The notes under the pieces were generated by a model. That model did not search any database. It saw nothing but the letters and a program-made list of their open reading frames with translations, and was not told the origin of the DNA. Shown one piece after another: positions 22,977 through 31,435 of a stretch of 32,023 nt of DNA; positions within the stretch are counted from its first letter, which is position 1, and each line of letters opens with the position of its first letter. The stretch lies in contig JACPKL010000003.1 of NCBI GenBank assembly GCA_016187035.1, positions 1 through 32,023 on the forward strand. Reading direction: 5' to 3'. The DNA is from Candidatus Daviesbacteria bacterium (GTDB lineage Bacteria > Patescibacteriota > Microgenomatia > Daviesbacterales > UBA10151). Both the position numbers and the translations under genes were made by a program.

Positions 22977-24156
22977 TTGGCAAACAAAAAAAATAGGTGA
23001 TGTGGCAAAGATTTGTTTAGGGTTAACACACACTCCTAAATATGTTCAAGAAGGGGTTCCTTTTCTTTCTGTTAAAGATATCTCTCAGGGAAAAATCAAT
23101 TTCGATAATACTAGATTTATTTCTCGTAAGGAATTTGATTCTATGCCAGACGGGGCTAAGCCTAAAAAAGATGATGTATTATTTTGTCGCGTTGGAACCA
23201 TTGGGAATCCACAAATTATTAATGAAAACAAAGAATTTGGGATTTTTGTGAGTCTTGGATTTTTTAGAATGAATAAAGAAATTCTCCTTAATAGATACAT
23301 CGCTTATTGGATGATGTCACCTTTGTTTGATCAACAGGTTAAAGAAAATGTTCAAGGTAGCACCTTAAAAAATTTAAATACAGGGTGGCTTAAGAATTTT
23401 GATATCTTACTGCCACCCATCTACGAGCAGAAGAGAATTGTGCAAATTTTGGATGAGGTTTTTGAGAGGATTGAAGAGGCAAAAGAAAATACAGAAAAGA
23501 ATCTGCAAAATTCCCATGAACTTTTTGAGTCCTATTTACAAAATATTTTTGCAAATCCAGGGAAGGAATGGAAAGAGAAAACATTAAAAGAAGTTTCTAA
23601 TTATTTTGGTAGAGGTAAATCCAAACACCGCCCTAGAAACGACAAGAAACTTTATGGCGGTCAATACCCATTTATACAAACTGGTGATATCCGTAATTCA
23701 AATCATTTTATTGATAAATATTCACAATCTTATAATGAAGTTGGCTTAGCACAAAGTAAATTATGGCCAAAAGGAACAATATGCATAACTATTGCTGCTA
23801 ACATCGCCGAGACAGGAATTTTAAATTTTAATGCCTGTTTTCCAGACAGTATAATTGGAATTGTTGTTAATCCAAAAATTACAGAAGTTAATTTTGTTGA
23901 ATACTTATTACAATCTTTCAAGACAAGGTTAAAAGCAAAAGGAAAAGGAAGCACTCAAGATAATATAAATTTAGCGACATTTGAAAATCAATTATTTCCC
24001 TTTCCGCCACTATTTGAACAAAAAGTTATTGTAAAAAAACTTGATGAGCTTTCGGAACAAACAAAAAAATTAGAGGAGATTTATAAACAGAAACTTGCTA
24101 ATTTGGAAGAACTGAAAAAGTCTATTTTGAGCAATGCGTTTGCGGGGGAATTATAA
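22966..24156 (+). CDS. hsdS: Type I restriction-modification specificity subunit (HsdS)
   Basis: Determines the split DNA recognition sequence. The 396 residues form two target-recognition domains, each ending in a conserved helical spacer: TRD1 about 1-160 (starts WQTKKIGDVAKI), spacer with PPIYEQKRIVQILDEVFERI, TRD2 from about 193 (KEWKEKTLKEVSNYFG) and a final helix with PPLFEQKVIVKKLDELS...LANLEELKKSIL. The start ATG 22966 is preferred over TTG 22936 because it begins with MKNNWQTKKIGDV at the canonical TRD1 start and gives an 11-bp overlap with the upstream gene. The recognition sequence cannot be read from the protein. Confidence 0.92.
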   Translation: MKNNWQTKKIGDVAKICLGLTHTPKYVQEGVPFLSVKDISQGKINFDNTRFISRKEFDSMPDGAKPKKDDVLFCRVGTIGNPQIINENKEFGIFVSLGFFRMNKEILLNRYIAYWMMSPLFDQQVKENVQGSTLKNLNTGWLKNFDILLPPIYEQKRIVQILDEVFERIEEAKENTEKNLQNSHELFESYLQNIFANPGKEWKEKTLKEVSNYFGRGKSKHRPRNDKKLYGGQYPFIQTGDIRNSNHFIDKYSQSYNEVGLAQSKLWPKGTICITIAANIAETGILNFNACFPDSIIGIVVNPKITEVNFVEYLLQSFKTRLKAKGKGSTQDNINLATFENQLFPFPPLFEQKVIVKKLDELSEQTKKLEEIYKQKLANLEELKKSILSNAFAGEL

Positions 24157-24158
24157 AC

Positions 24159-24587
24159 ATGAATCAGAAAAAAATCGAAGAAACCATTGGTAAGGCTATT
24201 TATAATCTTTTCGATAAACAACCAAATATATTTAGTTTTACTTCTCAAACTCATCAAACAGAATGGAATTTAGGACACCACTTAGCAGAAGAAATTTCAG
24301 ATTTATGGCCAGAATTCGACTGCGATGTAGATGTCGTTAAAACAAACTTTGCTAACAACCGCCCAGATATAATATTACATAAAAGAGGTAAGCAATCTGA
24401 TAATTTTTTAGTGATAGAGCTAAAAAAAGATGATACTTCAAATGAATTAGGCGATGATACTAGAAAAATACAACAGGAATGGTTTCAAACACCACTTTTA
24501 TATAAATGGGGAGCTATAATAAATATAAATAGTGATAAAACTTATTATATAAAAGTTTTTAAGAATGGGCCAAATTCATATGAATGA
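24159..24587 (+). CDS. Small PD-(D/E)XK nuclease-like protein within the RM operon
   Basis: A 142-residue protein not belonging to the core Hsd subunits. The motif RPDIIL (about 68-73) followed by FLVIELKKD (about 84-92) fits the Asp...Glu-x-Lys metal site of the PD-(D/E)XK nuclease fold, with an earlier Glu in the EWNLGHHLAEEI helix. It starts 2 bp after hsdS and overlaps hsdR by 8 bp, so it is translated with them. Its job is unknown: an extra nuclease, a DNA-end sensor, or a partner of the OLD protein. It is small and complete as a single domain. Confidence 0.7.
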   Translation: MNQKKIEETIGKAIYNLFDKQPNIFSFTSQTHQTEWNLGHHLAEEISDLWPEFDCDVDVVKTNFANNRPDIILHKRGKQSDNFLVIELKKDDTSNELGDDTRKIQQEWFQTPLLYKWGAIININSDKTYYIKVFKNGPNSYE

Positions 24588-26889
24588 AGAAGAAACAAGA
24601 GCTGAATATGTTGATCCAAAGCTTAAAGAAGCTGGTTGGGGTGTAGTCGAAGGATCTAAAGTCCTTAGGGAATATTATTTTACAGACGGGAGAATTCTAA
24701 CTGGTGGCCAGCGGGCTAAACCTCTTAAAGCTGATTATATTTTAATATACAAAAACCAAAAGCTTGCTGTAATTGAAGCAAAACCGCTTGATGCAAATAA
24801 AACTGAGGGTTTAGGACAGGCAAAACAATACGCTGAGAAACTCCAGATTGAATATACATATTGCACCAACGGTAAAGAAATTTACCAGGTTAATATGAAG
24901 ACAGGTGAAGAGGGAGACGTTGATAGTTTCCCTACTCCGGATGAACTTTGGAATAAAGTTAATTCTGATTACAATGAATGGAGAGAAAAATTTGACTCTG
25001 TCCCCTTTGAGGATTTAGGTGGAACAAAAAAGGCCAGATATTATCAAGAAATTGCAGTTAATAATACTTTAGATGCTATTGCTGAAGGTAGAGATAGAAT
25101 TTTACTTACTCTAGCTACAGGTACTGGTAAAACATTCATAGCATTTCAAGTTGCTTGGAAACTTTTTCAAACCAGATGGAATCTTTCTAAAGATGGTGGC
25201 AGAAGGCCAAGAATTCTTTTTCTAGCTGATAGAAATATTCTAGCCAATCAAGCATTTAATGCTTTTTCAGCTTTTCCAGAAGATGCTCTAATTCGTATTA
25301 GTCCAGCAGATATAAGGAAAAAAGGTAATGTACCAACAAATGGGAGTATTTTCTTTACAATTTTCCAGACTTTTATGAGTGGGCCTGGTAATTCTCCTTA
25401 TTTTGGAGACTATCCAAAGGACTTTTTCGATTTTATTATTATTGACGAATGTCATAGGGGTGGCGCGAATGATGAATCAAATTGGAGAGGAATCTTAGAG
25501 TACTTTTCATCAGCTGTTCAACTGGGTTTGACTGCTACTCCAAAAAGAAAAGATAACATTGATACCTATAGATATTTTGGGGAGCCTGTTTATATTTATT
25601 CACTTAAAGAAGGCGTTGAGGATGGATTTTTAACCCCCTTTAAAATTAAGCGAATTAAGACTACCTTAGATGATTATGTTTATACCTCTGATGATCAAAT
25701 TATTGAAGGAGAAATAGAAGAAGGAAAGATTTATACAGAGCCAGATTTTAATAGAATTATTGAGATTGAAGCACGCGAGGAAAAGAGAGTAAAGATAGTT
25801 TTAGATGAGATAGATCAAAATGAAAAAACAATTATATTTTGTGCAACTCAGGACCATGCGTTAGCTGTAAGAAATTTAGTTAATAAATATAAGAAAAGTT
25901 CTGATCCAAATTACTGTGTTAGGGTAACTGCGAATGACGGTTATAGAGGAGATCAAAATTTAGCTGATTTTCAGGATAACGAAAAAACTATCCCTACAAT
26001 TTTAACAACTTCGCAAAAACTCTCAACTGGTGTAGATGCAAGGAACATTAGAAATATTGTTTTAATGAGGCCCGTTAACTCCATGATTGAATTTAAGCAA
26101 ATTATTGGTAGAGGAACTAGACTTTTTGACGGGAAAGAATATTTTACAATTATTGATTTTGTAGATGCATATAAACATTTTTCAGATCCGCAGTGGGATG
26201 GTGAACCAATAGATCAAACAACTGAAGGTCCAGAGGATCCAAGGCCACCAAAACCCGAAGGTCCTATTTGCCCTCCAGAGTCTCCTGAAGAACCAAAAAA
26301 GAAAATAAAAATAAAGTTAAGAGATGGTAAAGAAAGAGAAATAAAACATATGATTTCTACATCATTTTGGGGCGTTGATGGAAAGCCTATCTCAACTGAA
26401 GAATTTATTAATAATATGTTTGGTACCTTACCCGATTTTTTCAAGAGCGAGGAAGAGTTAAGAAAAATCTGGTCAAACCCAATTACCAGAAGAGCATTCC
26501 TGGAAAAAATGGCGGATGCCGGATATGGTAAAGAAGAACTAGAAACTTTGCAAAAAGTAGTAGACGCTGAAGATAGTGATTTATTTGATGTACTCTCATA
26601 TATATCTTTCGCGATACAACCAATTACAAGAACGGAAAGAGTATCTGAAACAAAAAGCCTTATTTTTCAATATCTAGATGATAAGCAGAAAGACTTTTTA
26701 AATTTTGTACTAGCTAAGTATATTGATGAAGGTGTTGAGGAACTTAATGAAGAAAAGTTACCTCAATTACTTAATTTAAAATATCAAGCAATTACAGATG
26801 CTGAAAGAATTCTTGGAGGAGTAGAGAGAATTCGCTCAACCTTCTTTAACTTCCAAAGGAATTTATATGCAAATGTTGTTAATATTTAA
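24580..26889 (+). CDS. hsdR: Type I restriction endonuclease subunit (HsdR), EcoEI-like
   Basis: A 769-residue motor-nuclease subunit. The N-terminal PD-(D/E)XK nuclease has KADYIL and VIEAK (about 50-70); the DEAD-like helicase follows with TGTGKT (about 182-187), DECH (about 289-292), TATPKR and QIIGRGTR (about 507-514); the C-terminal part (from about 560) matches the EcoEI_R C-terminal region (PKKKIKIKLRDGKEREI..., LGGVERIRSTFFNFQ). The length is normal for the EcoEI branch, so it appears intact. ATG 24580 is preferred over 24565 because homologs begin MNEEETRAEYVDPKL and it gives a compact overlap with the previous gene. It ends the operon and converges on a membrane protein gene. Confidence 0.93.
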   Translation: MNEEETRAEYVDPKLKEAGWGVVEGSKVLREYYFTDGRILTGGQRAKPLKADYILIYKNQKLAVIEAKPLDANKTEGLGQAKQYAEKLQIEYTYCTNGKEIYQVNMKTGEEGDVDSFPTPDELWNKVNSDYNEWREKFDSVPFEDLGGTKKARYYQEIAVNNTLDAIAEGRDRILLTLATGTGKTFIAFQVAWKLFQTRWNLSKDGGRRPRILFLADRNILANQAFNAFSAFPEDALIRISPADIRKKGNVPTNGSIFFTIFQTFMSGPGNSPYFGDYPKDFFDFIIIDECHRGGANDESNWRGILEYFSSAVQLGLTATPKRKDNIDTYRYFGEPVYIYSLKEGVEDGFLTPFKIKRIKTTLDDYVYTSDDQIIEGEIEEGKIYTEPDFNRIIEIEAREEKRVKIVLDEIDQNEKTIIFCATQDHALAVRNLVNKYKKSSDPNYCVRVTANDGYRGDQNLADFQDNEKTIPTILTTSQKLSTGVDARNIRNIVLMRPVNSMIEFKQIIGRGTRLFDGKEYFTIIDFVDAYKHFSDPQWDGEPIDQTTEGPEDPRPPKPEGPICPPESPEEPKKKIKIKLRDGKEREIKHMISTSFWGVDGKPISTEEFINNMFGTLPDFFKSEEELRKIWSNPITRRAFLEKMADAGYGKEELETLQKVVDAEDSDLFDVLSYISFAIQPITRTERVSETKSLIFQYLDDKQKDFLNFVLAKYIDEGVEELNEEKLPQLLNLKYQAITDAERILGGVERIRSTFFNFQRNLYANVVNI

Positions 26890-26894
26890 CAAAT

Positions 26895-27548
26895 CTATAA
26901 CGAAGTTATTCGAAAAAAGCTAGTCTGTAGAAATCCGCAAATTTCAGCTATGTTAAGAACGGTTAAAACAATAATAACTACAGCTATCGATATAACCACC
27001 AAAATAACATTATCCTTCTCTCTAAGATTGAATATATCTATTTCTTCATCATACTCTTGTCCATTTAGATAATGATTCAAGCTAATTGATTTCCCATCGA
27101 TAATAATTTCTTGATCTGTACTCTTTATGCTTTTTGCTTGAATAGCCCCCCATAAATGACGCTTTGTTTGTAGATTTACGATCCAGGATTTCTTATTATT
27201 AGTTTTGTTTAATTCGAAAATAAATACCTTATCAAAGTTTTCGTATTGTCCAAGAAAATAGTCCTTGTTTAATCGATCTATTGGGTATTTTTTAGCAAGG
27301 TTAATTTTTCTATATTCCAGTGGAGCTTTATTTATAGCTCTGAAAATGAAAGTAAACATTCCTAGATAGAAGGCTAAGTTAAAAATTTTTTCTTTGGTAA
27401 TTAACCAAAACGATTCATTTAATTTTAAGTTATTGCCAATAGCGAGAAAGGCTAAAAAGAAAATACTTAAGAAAAAAAGAGGCTTCACTACATTTGGAAG
27501 CTCATCGTAAATTAGTTTTAGCCAATTTTTTATTTCGTTATTATTCAT
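26895..27548 (-). CDS. Unknown membrane protein
   Basis: A 217-residue protein with probably three membrane helices (about 21-37, 50-66 and 177-200) and a soluble part of about 100 residues between the second and third, rich in Lys and Asp with beta-prone stretches (KVFIFELNKTNNKKSWIVNL, DQEIIIDGKSI). No family was recognised. It is convergent with hsdR (5 bp apart), so it is unlikely to be part of that operon. An effector role cannot be claimed from sequence. Confidence 0.6.
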   Translation of the reverse strand: MNNNEIKNWLKLIYDELPNVVKPLFFLSIFFLAFLAIGNNLKLNESFWLITKEKIFNLAFYLGMFTFIFRAINKAPLEYRKINLAKKYPIDRLNKDYFLGQYENFDKVFIFELNKTNNKKSWIVNLQTKRHLWGAIQAKSIKSTDQEIIIDGKSISLNHYLNGQEYDEEIDIFNLREKDNVILVVISIAVVIIVLTVLNIAEICGFLQTSFFRITSL

Positions 27549-27605
27549 TATCTTCGAAACAGTTAAACTCTTCTCTGCTGATATTCTACTACAATTTTTG
27601 TATTC

Positions 27606-27852
27606 CTACCCTCCAGGTAAAATAACTTCACACCTATTTTGCACCAGTACACTTGACTTCGGGTTTAGTTTTGACATAGTCTGGATATGTGCCTCAATCT
27701 AAAGATGATAAATTATATAAACTAAGTCCCTCTGATTTTGCCTATCTTTGGAATGAGTGTAAACATTGTTATTACCAAAAAGTAAAATTAGGTATTCCCA
27801 TTCTGGCATCTTCCCTTCTGTGTTTGGCCATGTAATACCACCTGGAGGGTAG
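27606..27852. repeat. 13-bp perfect inverted repeats framing 247 bp
   Basis: CTACCCTCCAGGT at 27606-27618 is the exact reverse complement of 27840-27852. The spacer of 221 bp holds the Cas4-like gene fragment. It could be the ends of a small mobile element, a recombination scar, or coincidence. Confidence 0.5.
27689..27835 (+). pseudogene. N-terminal fragment of a PD-(D/E)XK (Cas4-like) nuclease gene
   Basis: A 48-codon frame from GTG that encodes YKLSPSDFAYLWNECKHCYYQKV near its start in shorter pieces: the LSPSDF...LWxECKxCYY pattern resembles the first motif of Cas4/RecB-like PD-(D/E)XK proteins common in CPR genomes. The rest of the nuclease is missing; the final residues (IPILASSLLCLAM) look unrelated. 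Probably a truncated relic; nothing shows it is expressed. Family recognition is by memory of the motif, hence the modest confidence. Confidence 0.45.
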
Positions 27853-27866
27853 TCCAGTTAGAACAC

Positions 27867-28637
27867 TTAGGGATTAATAGCTTTTTGTATCACCATTACC
27901 AATCGGTGGCGTGAAAGCTGGATACCTTTGTCAGTTGAAAATTTCTTAACATACTTTTGTAACGATGCCCTGTCCTTTTCTGAATCAAAATCTTCAAAAA
28001 TAGGCACACCTTGCAGGAATAAATCAAACACTTCGTAGGAAGGATAATATTCAAAGTAATGAAAATTCTGGGCAAAAATAACCTTAAAACCAAGGTTTTG
28101 AAGTGCTTTTAAGTTTTCATCCAATTTTGACTGATCCCATTCTCCATACCCTTGGCCTCTGCCAAATATCTTTTTTAGCTCTAACGTATCCATTTCGCCT
28201 ATTCCGATCTCAAAATAATACCCTCCTGTTTTAAGAATCCTGTGATACTTTTTGTAAAAAGTGGGTCCTCTCCTGCAATATGCTACATCAAAAAAGGAAT
28301 CCTCAAATGAAGTATGGTTTGCGTTTTGATAATAGTATTCAACATTTTTGCTTCCTTCATCAGCACTGTGGCTATTTGCAATATCCAGATTTACCCTTGA
28401 GATATCAATCCCATACACTTTTTTGAAATAGAGAGCAACAGAGAGAGTAAATTTACCGTCAGCACAGCCAATATCCAAAGCTGTTTTATCTTTTGAACTC
28501 AAGCACAATAGTTTTTCCTTAAAAATCTTCTCAGGGTCACCCCTCGGATATTCACTTTTATATTGACGCTTAATACCATTACCATATCCATAGCCACCAA
28601 ATTTTCTAGCTATCTTGTCATAAAAATTTTGAGACAT
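27867..28637 (-). CDS. Class I SAM-dependent methyltransferase
   Basis: A 256-residue protein with motif I ALDIGCADGKF (53-63), an acidic residue after strand 2 (VYGIDIS) and a post-I region (NVEYYYQNANHTSFEDSFFDVAYCRRG) that fit the class I methyltransferase fold. The later GGYYFEIGIGEMD matches strand 5 of the core. The target cannot be assigned; small molecules are more likely than DNA as there is no NPPY/PCQ motif. The gene stands alone, beside the right copy of the long repeat. Confidence 0.8.
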   Translation of the reverse strand: MSQNFYDKIARKFGGYGYGNGIKRQYKSEYPRGDPEKIFKEKLLCLSSKDKTALDIGCADGKFTLSVALYFKKVYGIDISRVNLDIANSHSADEGSKNVEYYYQNANHTSFEDSFFDVAYCRRGPTFYKKYHRILKTGGYYFEIGIGEMDTLELKKIFGRGQGYGEWDQSKLDENLKALQNLGFKVIFAQNFHYFEYYPSYEVFDLFLQGVPIFEDFDSEKDRASLQKYVKKFSTDKGIQLSRHRLVMVIQKAINP

Positions 28638-28779
28638 AAATGAAGTATAGCAGACATTTTATTTGAGTAACAAAAGTATTCTTAGAAACAAAAGTTATTC
28701 AAAAGTAATAATTTAGAGAGCAAGAAAAGGAAAACAGCGAAAATTTCCAAAAGATAAAAATGGATGTTTAGCGAGCCCC

Positions 28780-28797
28780 GCACCGTATGGTGCGAGG
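28780..28797. repeat. Third copy of the GCACCGT-GGTGCG palindrome
   Basis: GCACCGTATGGTGCGAGGG-type copy, related to those at 6553-6572 and 16,494-16,513, directly adjacent to the right copy of the long repeat. Confidence 0.6.
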
Positions 28798-28804
28798 GTG
28801 AGCG

Positions 28805-28945
28805 AAGCGACACGCCTGCAGTGAGCGAAGTCGAACTGAAGTCGAAGGATTCCTTTTCCCCTTTAACCCCTTTTCCTGACGATACCAAATGCAAAGGCTA
28901 GAAGTTTTTGCTAAAATATTCTCGAGCCGATCTGTAGATTGGCAC
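28805..28945 (-). repeat. Long dispersed repeat, right copy
   Basis: 141 bp that equal the reverse complement of 14,288-14,429 apart from one missing base. With the left copy it frames 14.4 kb containing the RM operon and other accessory genes. Confidence 0.9.
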
Positions 28946-28949
28946 CCAA

Positions 28950-28995
28950 CCCTGAGTTAGCTGGGCGGCACGCAGTGCCGCCCATTGGTTCAGGG
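28950..28995. repeat. Long hairpin beside the repeat
   Basis: Inner arms GGGCGGCAC (28963-28971) and GTGCCGCCC (28975-28983) pair perfectly around GCA; outer arms CCCTGA (28950-28955) and TCAGGG (28990-28995) extend the stem. No T-run follows, so it is a palindromic repeat rather than a clear terminator. Confidence 0.75.
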
Positions 28996-29063
28996 CTTTG
29001 CAGCAAACTATTTTGTTGGTGAGAAGAATAAAAACCAAAGATTTTAAATTGCAGTACCTTTTT

Positions 29064-30251
29064 TCAAAAAAGCTTCCCCCCTTGCGGTATTTTATATTCA
29101 AATCCACTTATAGCGGATACTTCGCCGAAACAGTGTAATTTTTGCTCCTGGTTCTGAGCCAGGAGATGGTATCCACTCCAGGGGCCTAAATTAGCAGATA
29201 CATCATCTAAGATGAAGGGGATGACATATTTGATGGAATCATCAATCTCAGGGAGTGTTTCTTTTAAATATTCATGGGGAGTTTTGTAGTTTAAAGAGGA
29301 GTGTTCTCTCAAGGAATTGTAATAGTAGAGGTATTTTAAGCTTTCTTCAAGCAGGTCTTTCTCAGATCTAATCTTAAATACCCTGGGTATGTAAAATTCC
29401 TCATCATCAGTCCGTTGTGATCTTTCAAGGTGGGCATTTTCTTCAGGGTGGCCTTTGTGGTTCTGGATTAGCTTGCAGCCAAAGCCGGAGATTAGTTTTC
29501 TAAGCTCAGTTACCTTCATCCAGGATTTTCCACCTAATTCCTCCCCATGGTCAACAGTGAATATTATCTCAGATGTAACTCCATGGCTTCTCAGGTAGGA
29601 TATTACCCATAGGTAAAAGCATAGCCCGTTAGTCCAGGTTTTCTCCCTGGCATAGGCAATCAGCTTAAATCTGGAATTAACATCCTCTGCACCCCACTGG
29701 TAGTTAGGTATGTCATACTTATCCAGATGTAGTATTTGAGCTTGGGTTAGGGCTTTCTGATCCCTGATAAACTTAACATCTATCTGGACTATCTCAAATG
29801 GTTTTGAGGAGTACCAATCAACAAACTCCCTTTTAGTAGTTGTTCCTTCCCTGGTTTTGAGTTTGTAGGTTAATCTATGTTTGTTTCTCCTTAAAATATG
29901 CCTGATTGTGCCTGGTGCAACTTTAAGCTGGTAATATTTCTTTAGGTGAATGGATAACCTCATAGGCCCAAATCTGGTTTTGTTTTTAATCTCAATCACT
30001 TTGTCTTCCACTGCCTCCGGAGTTTTGTTAGGTGAGCTTTTGGGAGCCTTGGATCTATCAGTTAGATCTCCCTCATTCCTCTTCCTTAAGATGCCATAGA
30101 TAACAGGCCTTTGAATACCAAATACCCTGGCTTCCTCTGCTACATTATCTCCACTTCCCTTTAAATACTCTAAAACTGCCATTCTGGCAGCTTCAGGGTT
30201 AATCTTTCTTAAGCTCTTGTAGTCAATCTTCATATGGATGGTAGAGTTCAT
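29064..30251 (-). mobile_element. IS481-like DDE transposase gene
   Basis: A 395-residue transposase. An N-terminal helix-turn-helix region (about 20-66, with NVAEEARVFGI and a second HTH-like part near 93-125) precedes an rve integrase core. The DDE residues are visible: Asp158 in QIDVKF, Asp234 in VDHGEE and Glu276 in NAHLERSQR. A C-terminal extension (about 330-395) is unusual for minimal IS481 proteins but intact. ATG 30251 and the in-frame Met at residue 7 are both possible starts. Terminal inverted repeats were not found with certainty; a palindromic TGTCCTGGACA at 30347-30357 upstream may be one end. The gene reads away from the serine recombinase and lies next to the long repeat, so it may have helped bring in this region. 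Confidence 0.8.
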
Positions 30252-30372
30252 ACTTACTAAAATCTACCTTGGAAGGATCAATGTCAAGCATTTCGGATAT
30301 TTTAGAAGTATATTTTGAGTAATCGTATCTTAAAAAGTGTATAGTATGTCCTGGACAGCGTACATCCTTTTT

Positions 30373-30401
30373 TTGACATGAGATCTTTTTTAAGCTATAA
30401 T
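30373..30401 (+). promoter_or_regulatory. Consensus promoter for the gene at 30413
   Basis: A perfect TTGACA (30373-30378) and perfect TATAAT (30396-30401) with the ideal 17-bp spacer. The -10 box ends 11 bp before ATG 30413, so the leader is only a few bases. This is the strongest promoter seen in the window. Confidence 0.85.
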
Positions 30402-30412
30402 TCGATTTGAGT

Positions 30413-31183
30413 ATGAAAATTGACGAAGGTGGAGTACTAACTGGTGCTTTATCTGGTTATGTATCTGGAAAATTAAGAGAAGCAACTGAAACTACAAGGC
30501 CAGCTATTGTTAGAAACAAAGACAGTGAAGATGCATATGTTCAATCATTTTTTCAAGAAAGGGATCGGCAAAGAGCATTATTTCGGGATTCATCTACTGT
30601 AACTGGAAGGTTGTTTGCCCGATTTCGTGTCTTGGAGTTATTGGAGGAATTACAAAAGACATATTGGAAAAAGCGTAGTATTTTTGAATATGCGTTTCCA
30701 TGTGTGTCTTTAGTAGAAAATTGGGATGAACAGCCTAGCGGTTGGGTTCCCGAGGTTGCTGAAATATTTATATATAGAGGATTTTCTGCTGGTCACAGGG
30801 ATTATAGTTTAAGCACAGTTAACGGTATTTTGGTTCGAAGTGGTTCTTCTGGGTCTGAAGTAAGAATACAAAATACCGGCGAAGTTGTTCCTGTTTCTGA
30901 AAAAAGAACGATAACTGTTGAAGCAGTAAAATCAGAAAATCCAGAATCGGAATGTGATTTATTATATAGCTATCATTTAAAACGTGTCGATTTACATAGG
31001 AAACATTTCGGTATAAAACAGTTTAAGGTTAACGGTGTATATGATGCGTACACCATACCACAAGATTCTGATGGGTATATTACCCCCAAAACAAGAATTT
31101 TAGATACACAATCTCCAGAAATTTTAATACAAATGATTGGGGATCAAATACTTAAAAAACGTAGAGGCAAGGCACACATATAA
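30413..31183 (+). CDS. Unknown soluble protein
   Basis: A 256-residue protein without membrane segments or recognised domain. The N-terminal 75 residues are helical and charged (SFFQERDRQRALFRD), the middle (about 95-165) is beta-rich with Gly/Ser turns, and the end is basic (ILKKRRGKAHI). ATG 30413 is chosen over TTG 30407 because of its codon and its place just after the predicted transcription start. The consensus promoter suggests strong expression for a small, isolated gene between a transposase and a serine recombinase. No function is proposed. Confidence 0.65.
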   Translation: MKIDEGGVLTGALSGYVSGKLREATETTRPAIVRNKDSEDAYVQSFFQERDRQRALFRDSSTVTGRLFARFRVLELLEELQKTYWKKRSIFEYAFPCVSLVENWDEQPSGWVPEVAEIFIYRGFSAGHRDYSLSTVNGILVRSGSSGSEVRIQNTGEVVPVSEKRTITVEAVKSENPESECDLLYSYHLKRVDLHRKHFGIKQFKVNGVYDAYTIPQDSDGYITPKTRILDTQSPEILIQMIGDQILKKRRGKAHI

Positions 31184-31316
31184 TATTTTTAGATAACTTT
31201 TAGATATAATTTTAATTACCAACAATCCTATTTTCTTATTTCTTAATTATAATCTTCTTGTGTTTCATGCTGGCAGTTTGGTATATTGTAGATGAACTCA
31301 AACATACTTTCGGCTT

Positions 31317-31380
31317 TTTAATGGCCGTCTTGGTATCAGATCCGAAAGGGTTTGTGTGCAAAACCAGGGCGGCCATTAAA
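31317..31380. repeat. Long inverted repeat upstream of the serine recombinase
   Basis: TTTAATGGCCG (31317-31327) and CGGCCATTAAA (31370-31380) form a perfect 11-bp stem; inside, TTGGT and ACCAG add further pairing around the AGATCCGAAAGGG region. It lies 56 bp before the recombinase ATG and could be a structured leader or part of an attachment site. Confidence 0.65.
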
Positions 31381-31389
31381 GTGGAAATG

Positions 31390-31416
31390 GTGAAGTTGGA
31401 GTAAATCCAACTTCAC
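31390..31416. repeat. Perfect hairpin just upstream of the serine recombinase start
   Basis: GTGAAGTTGGA (31390-31400) and TCCAACTTCAC (31406-31416) are exact complements around a 5-nt loop (GTAAA). It ends 19 bp before the ATG. There is no T-run, so it is not a classical terminator. Confidence 0.75.
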
Positions 31417-31435
31417 ACCTTATCCCACTAACGCC

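Larger units (their letters stand above)
27549..27866. other. Intergenic stretch with a framed gene fragment
   Basis: Between the membrane protein and methyltransferase genes. Exact 13-bp inverted repeats CTACCCTCCAGGT (27606-27618) and ACCTGGAGGGTAG (27840-27852) frame a 48-codon gene fragment (27689-27835). A TTGACA lies at 27671-27676. No complete gene is seen. Confidence 0.6.
28638..29063. other. Repeat-rich intergenic region before the transposase
   Basis: No gene is seen. It contains a GCACC palindrome (28,780-28,797), the right copy of the long repeat (28,805-28,945), a strong hairpin (28,950-28,995), and AT-rich sequence to the end of the transposase gene. Short frames that overlap the long repeat encode only repeat-derived peptide and are rejected as genes. 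Confidence 0.7.

Noticed and set aside
28682-28894. 70-residue minus-strand frame beside the methyltransferase
   Set aside because: Again contains the repeat-encoded peptide and continues into low-complexity hydrophobic sequence; no support as a gene.
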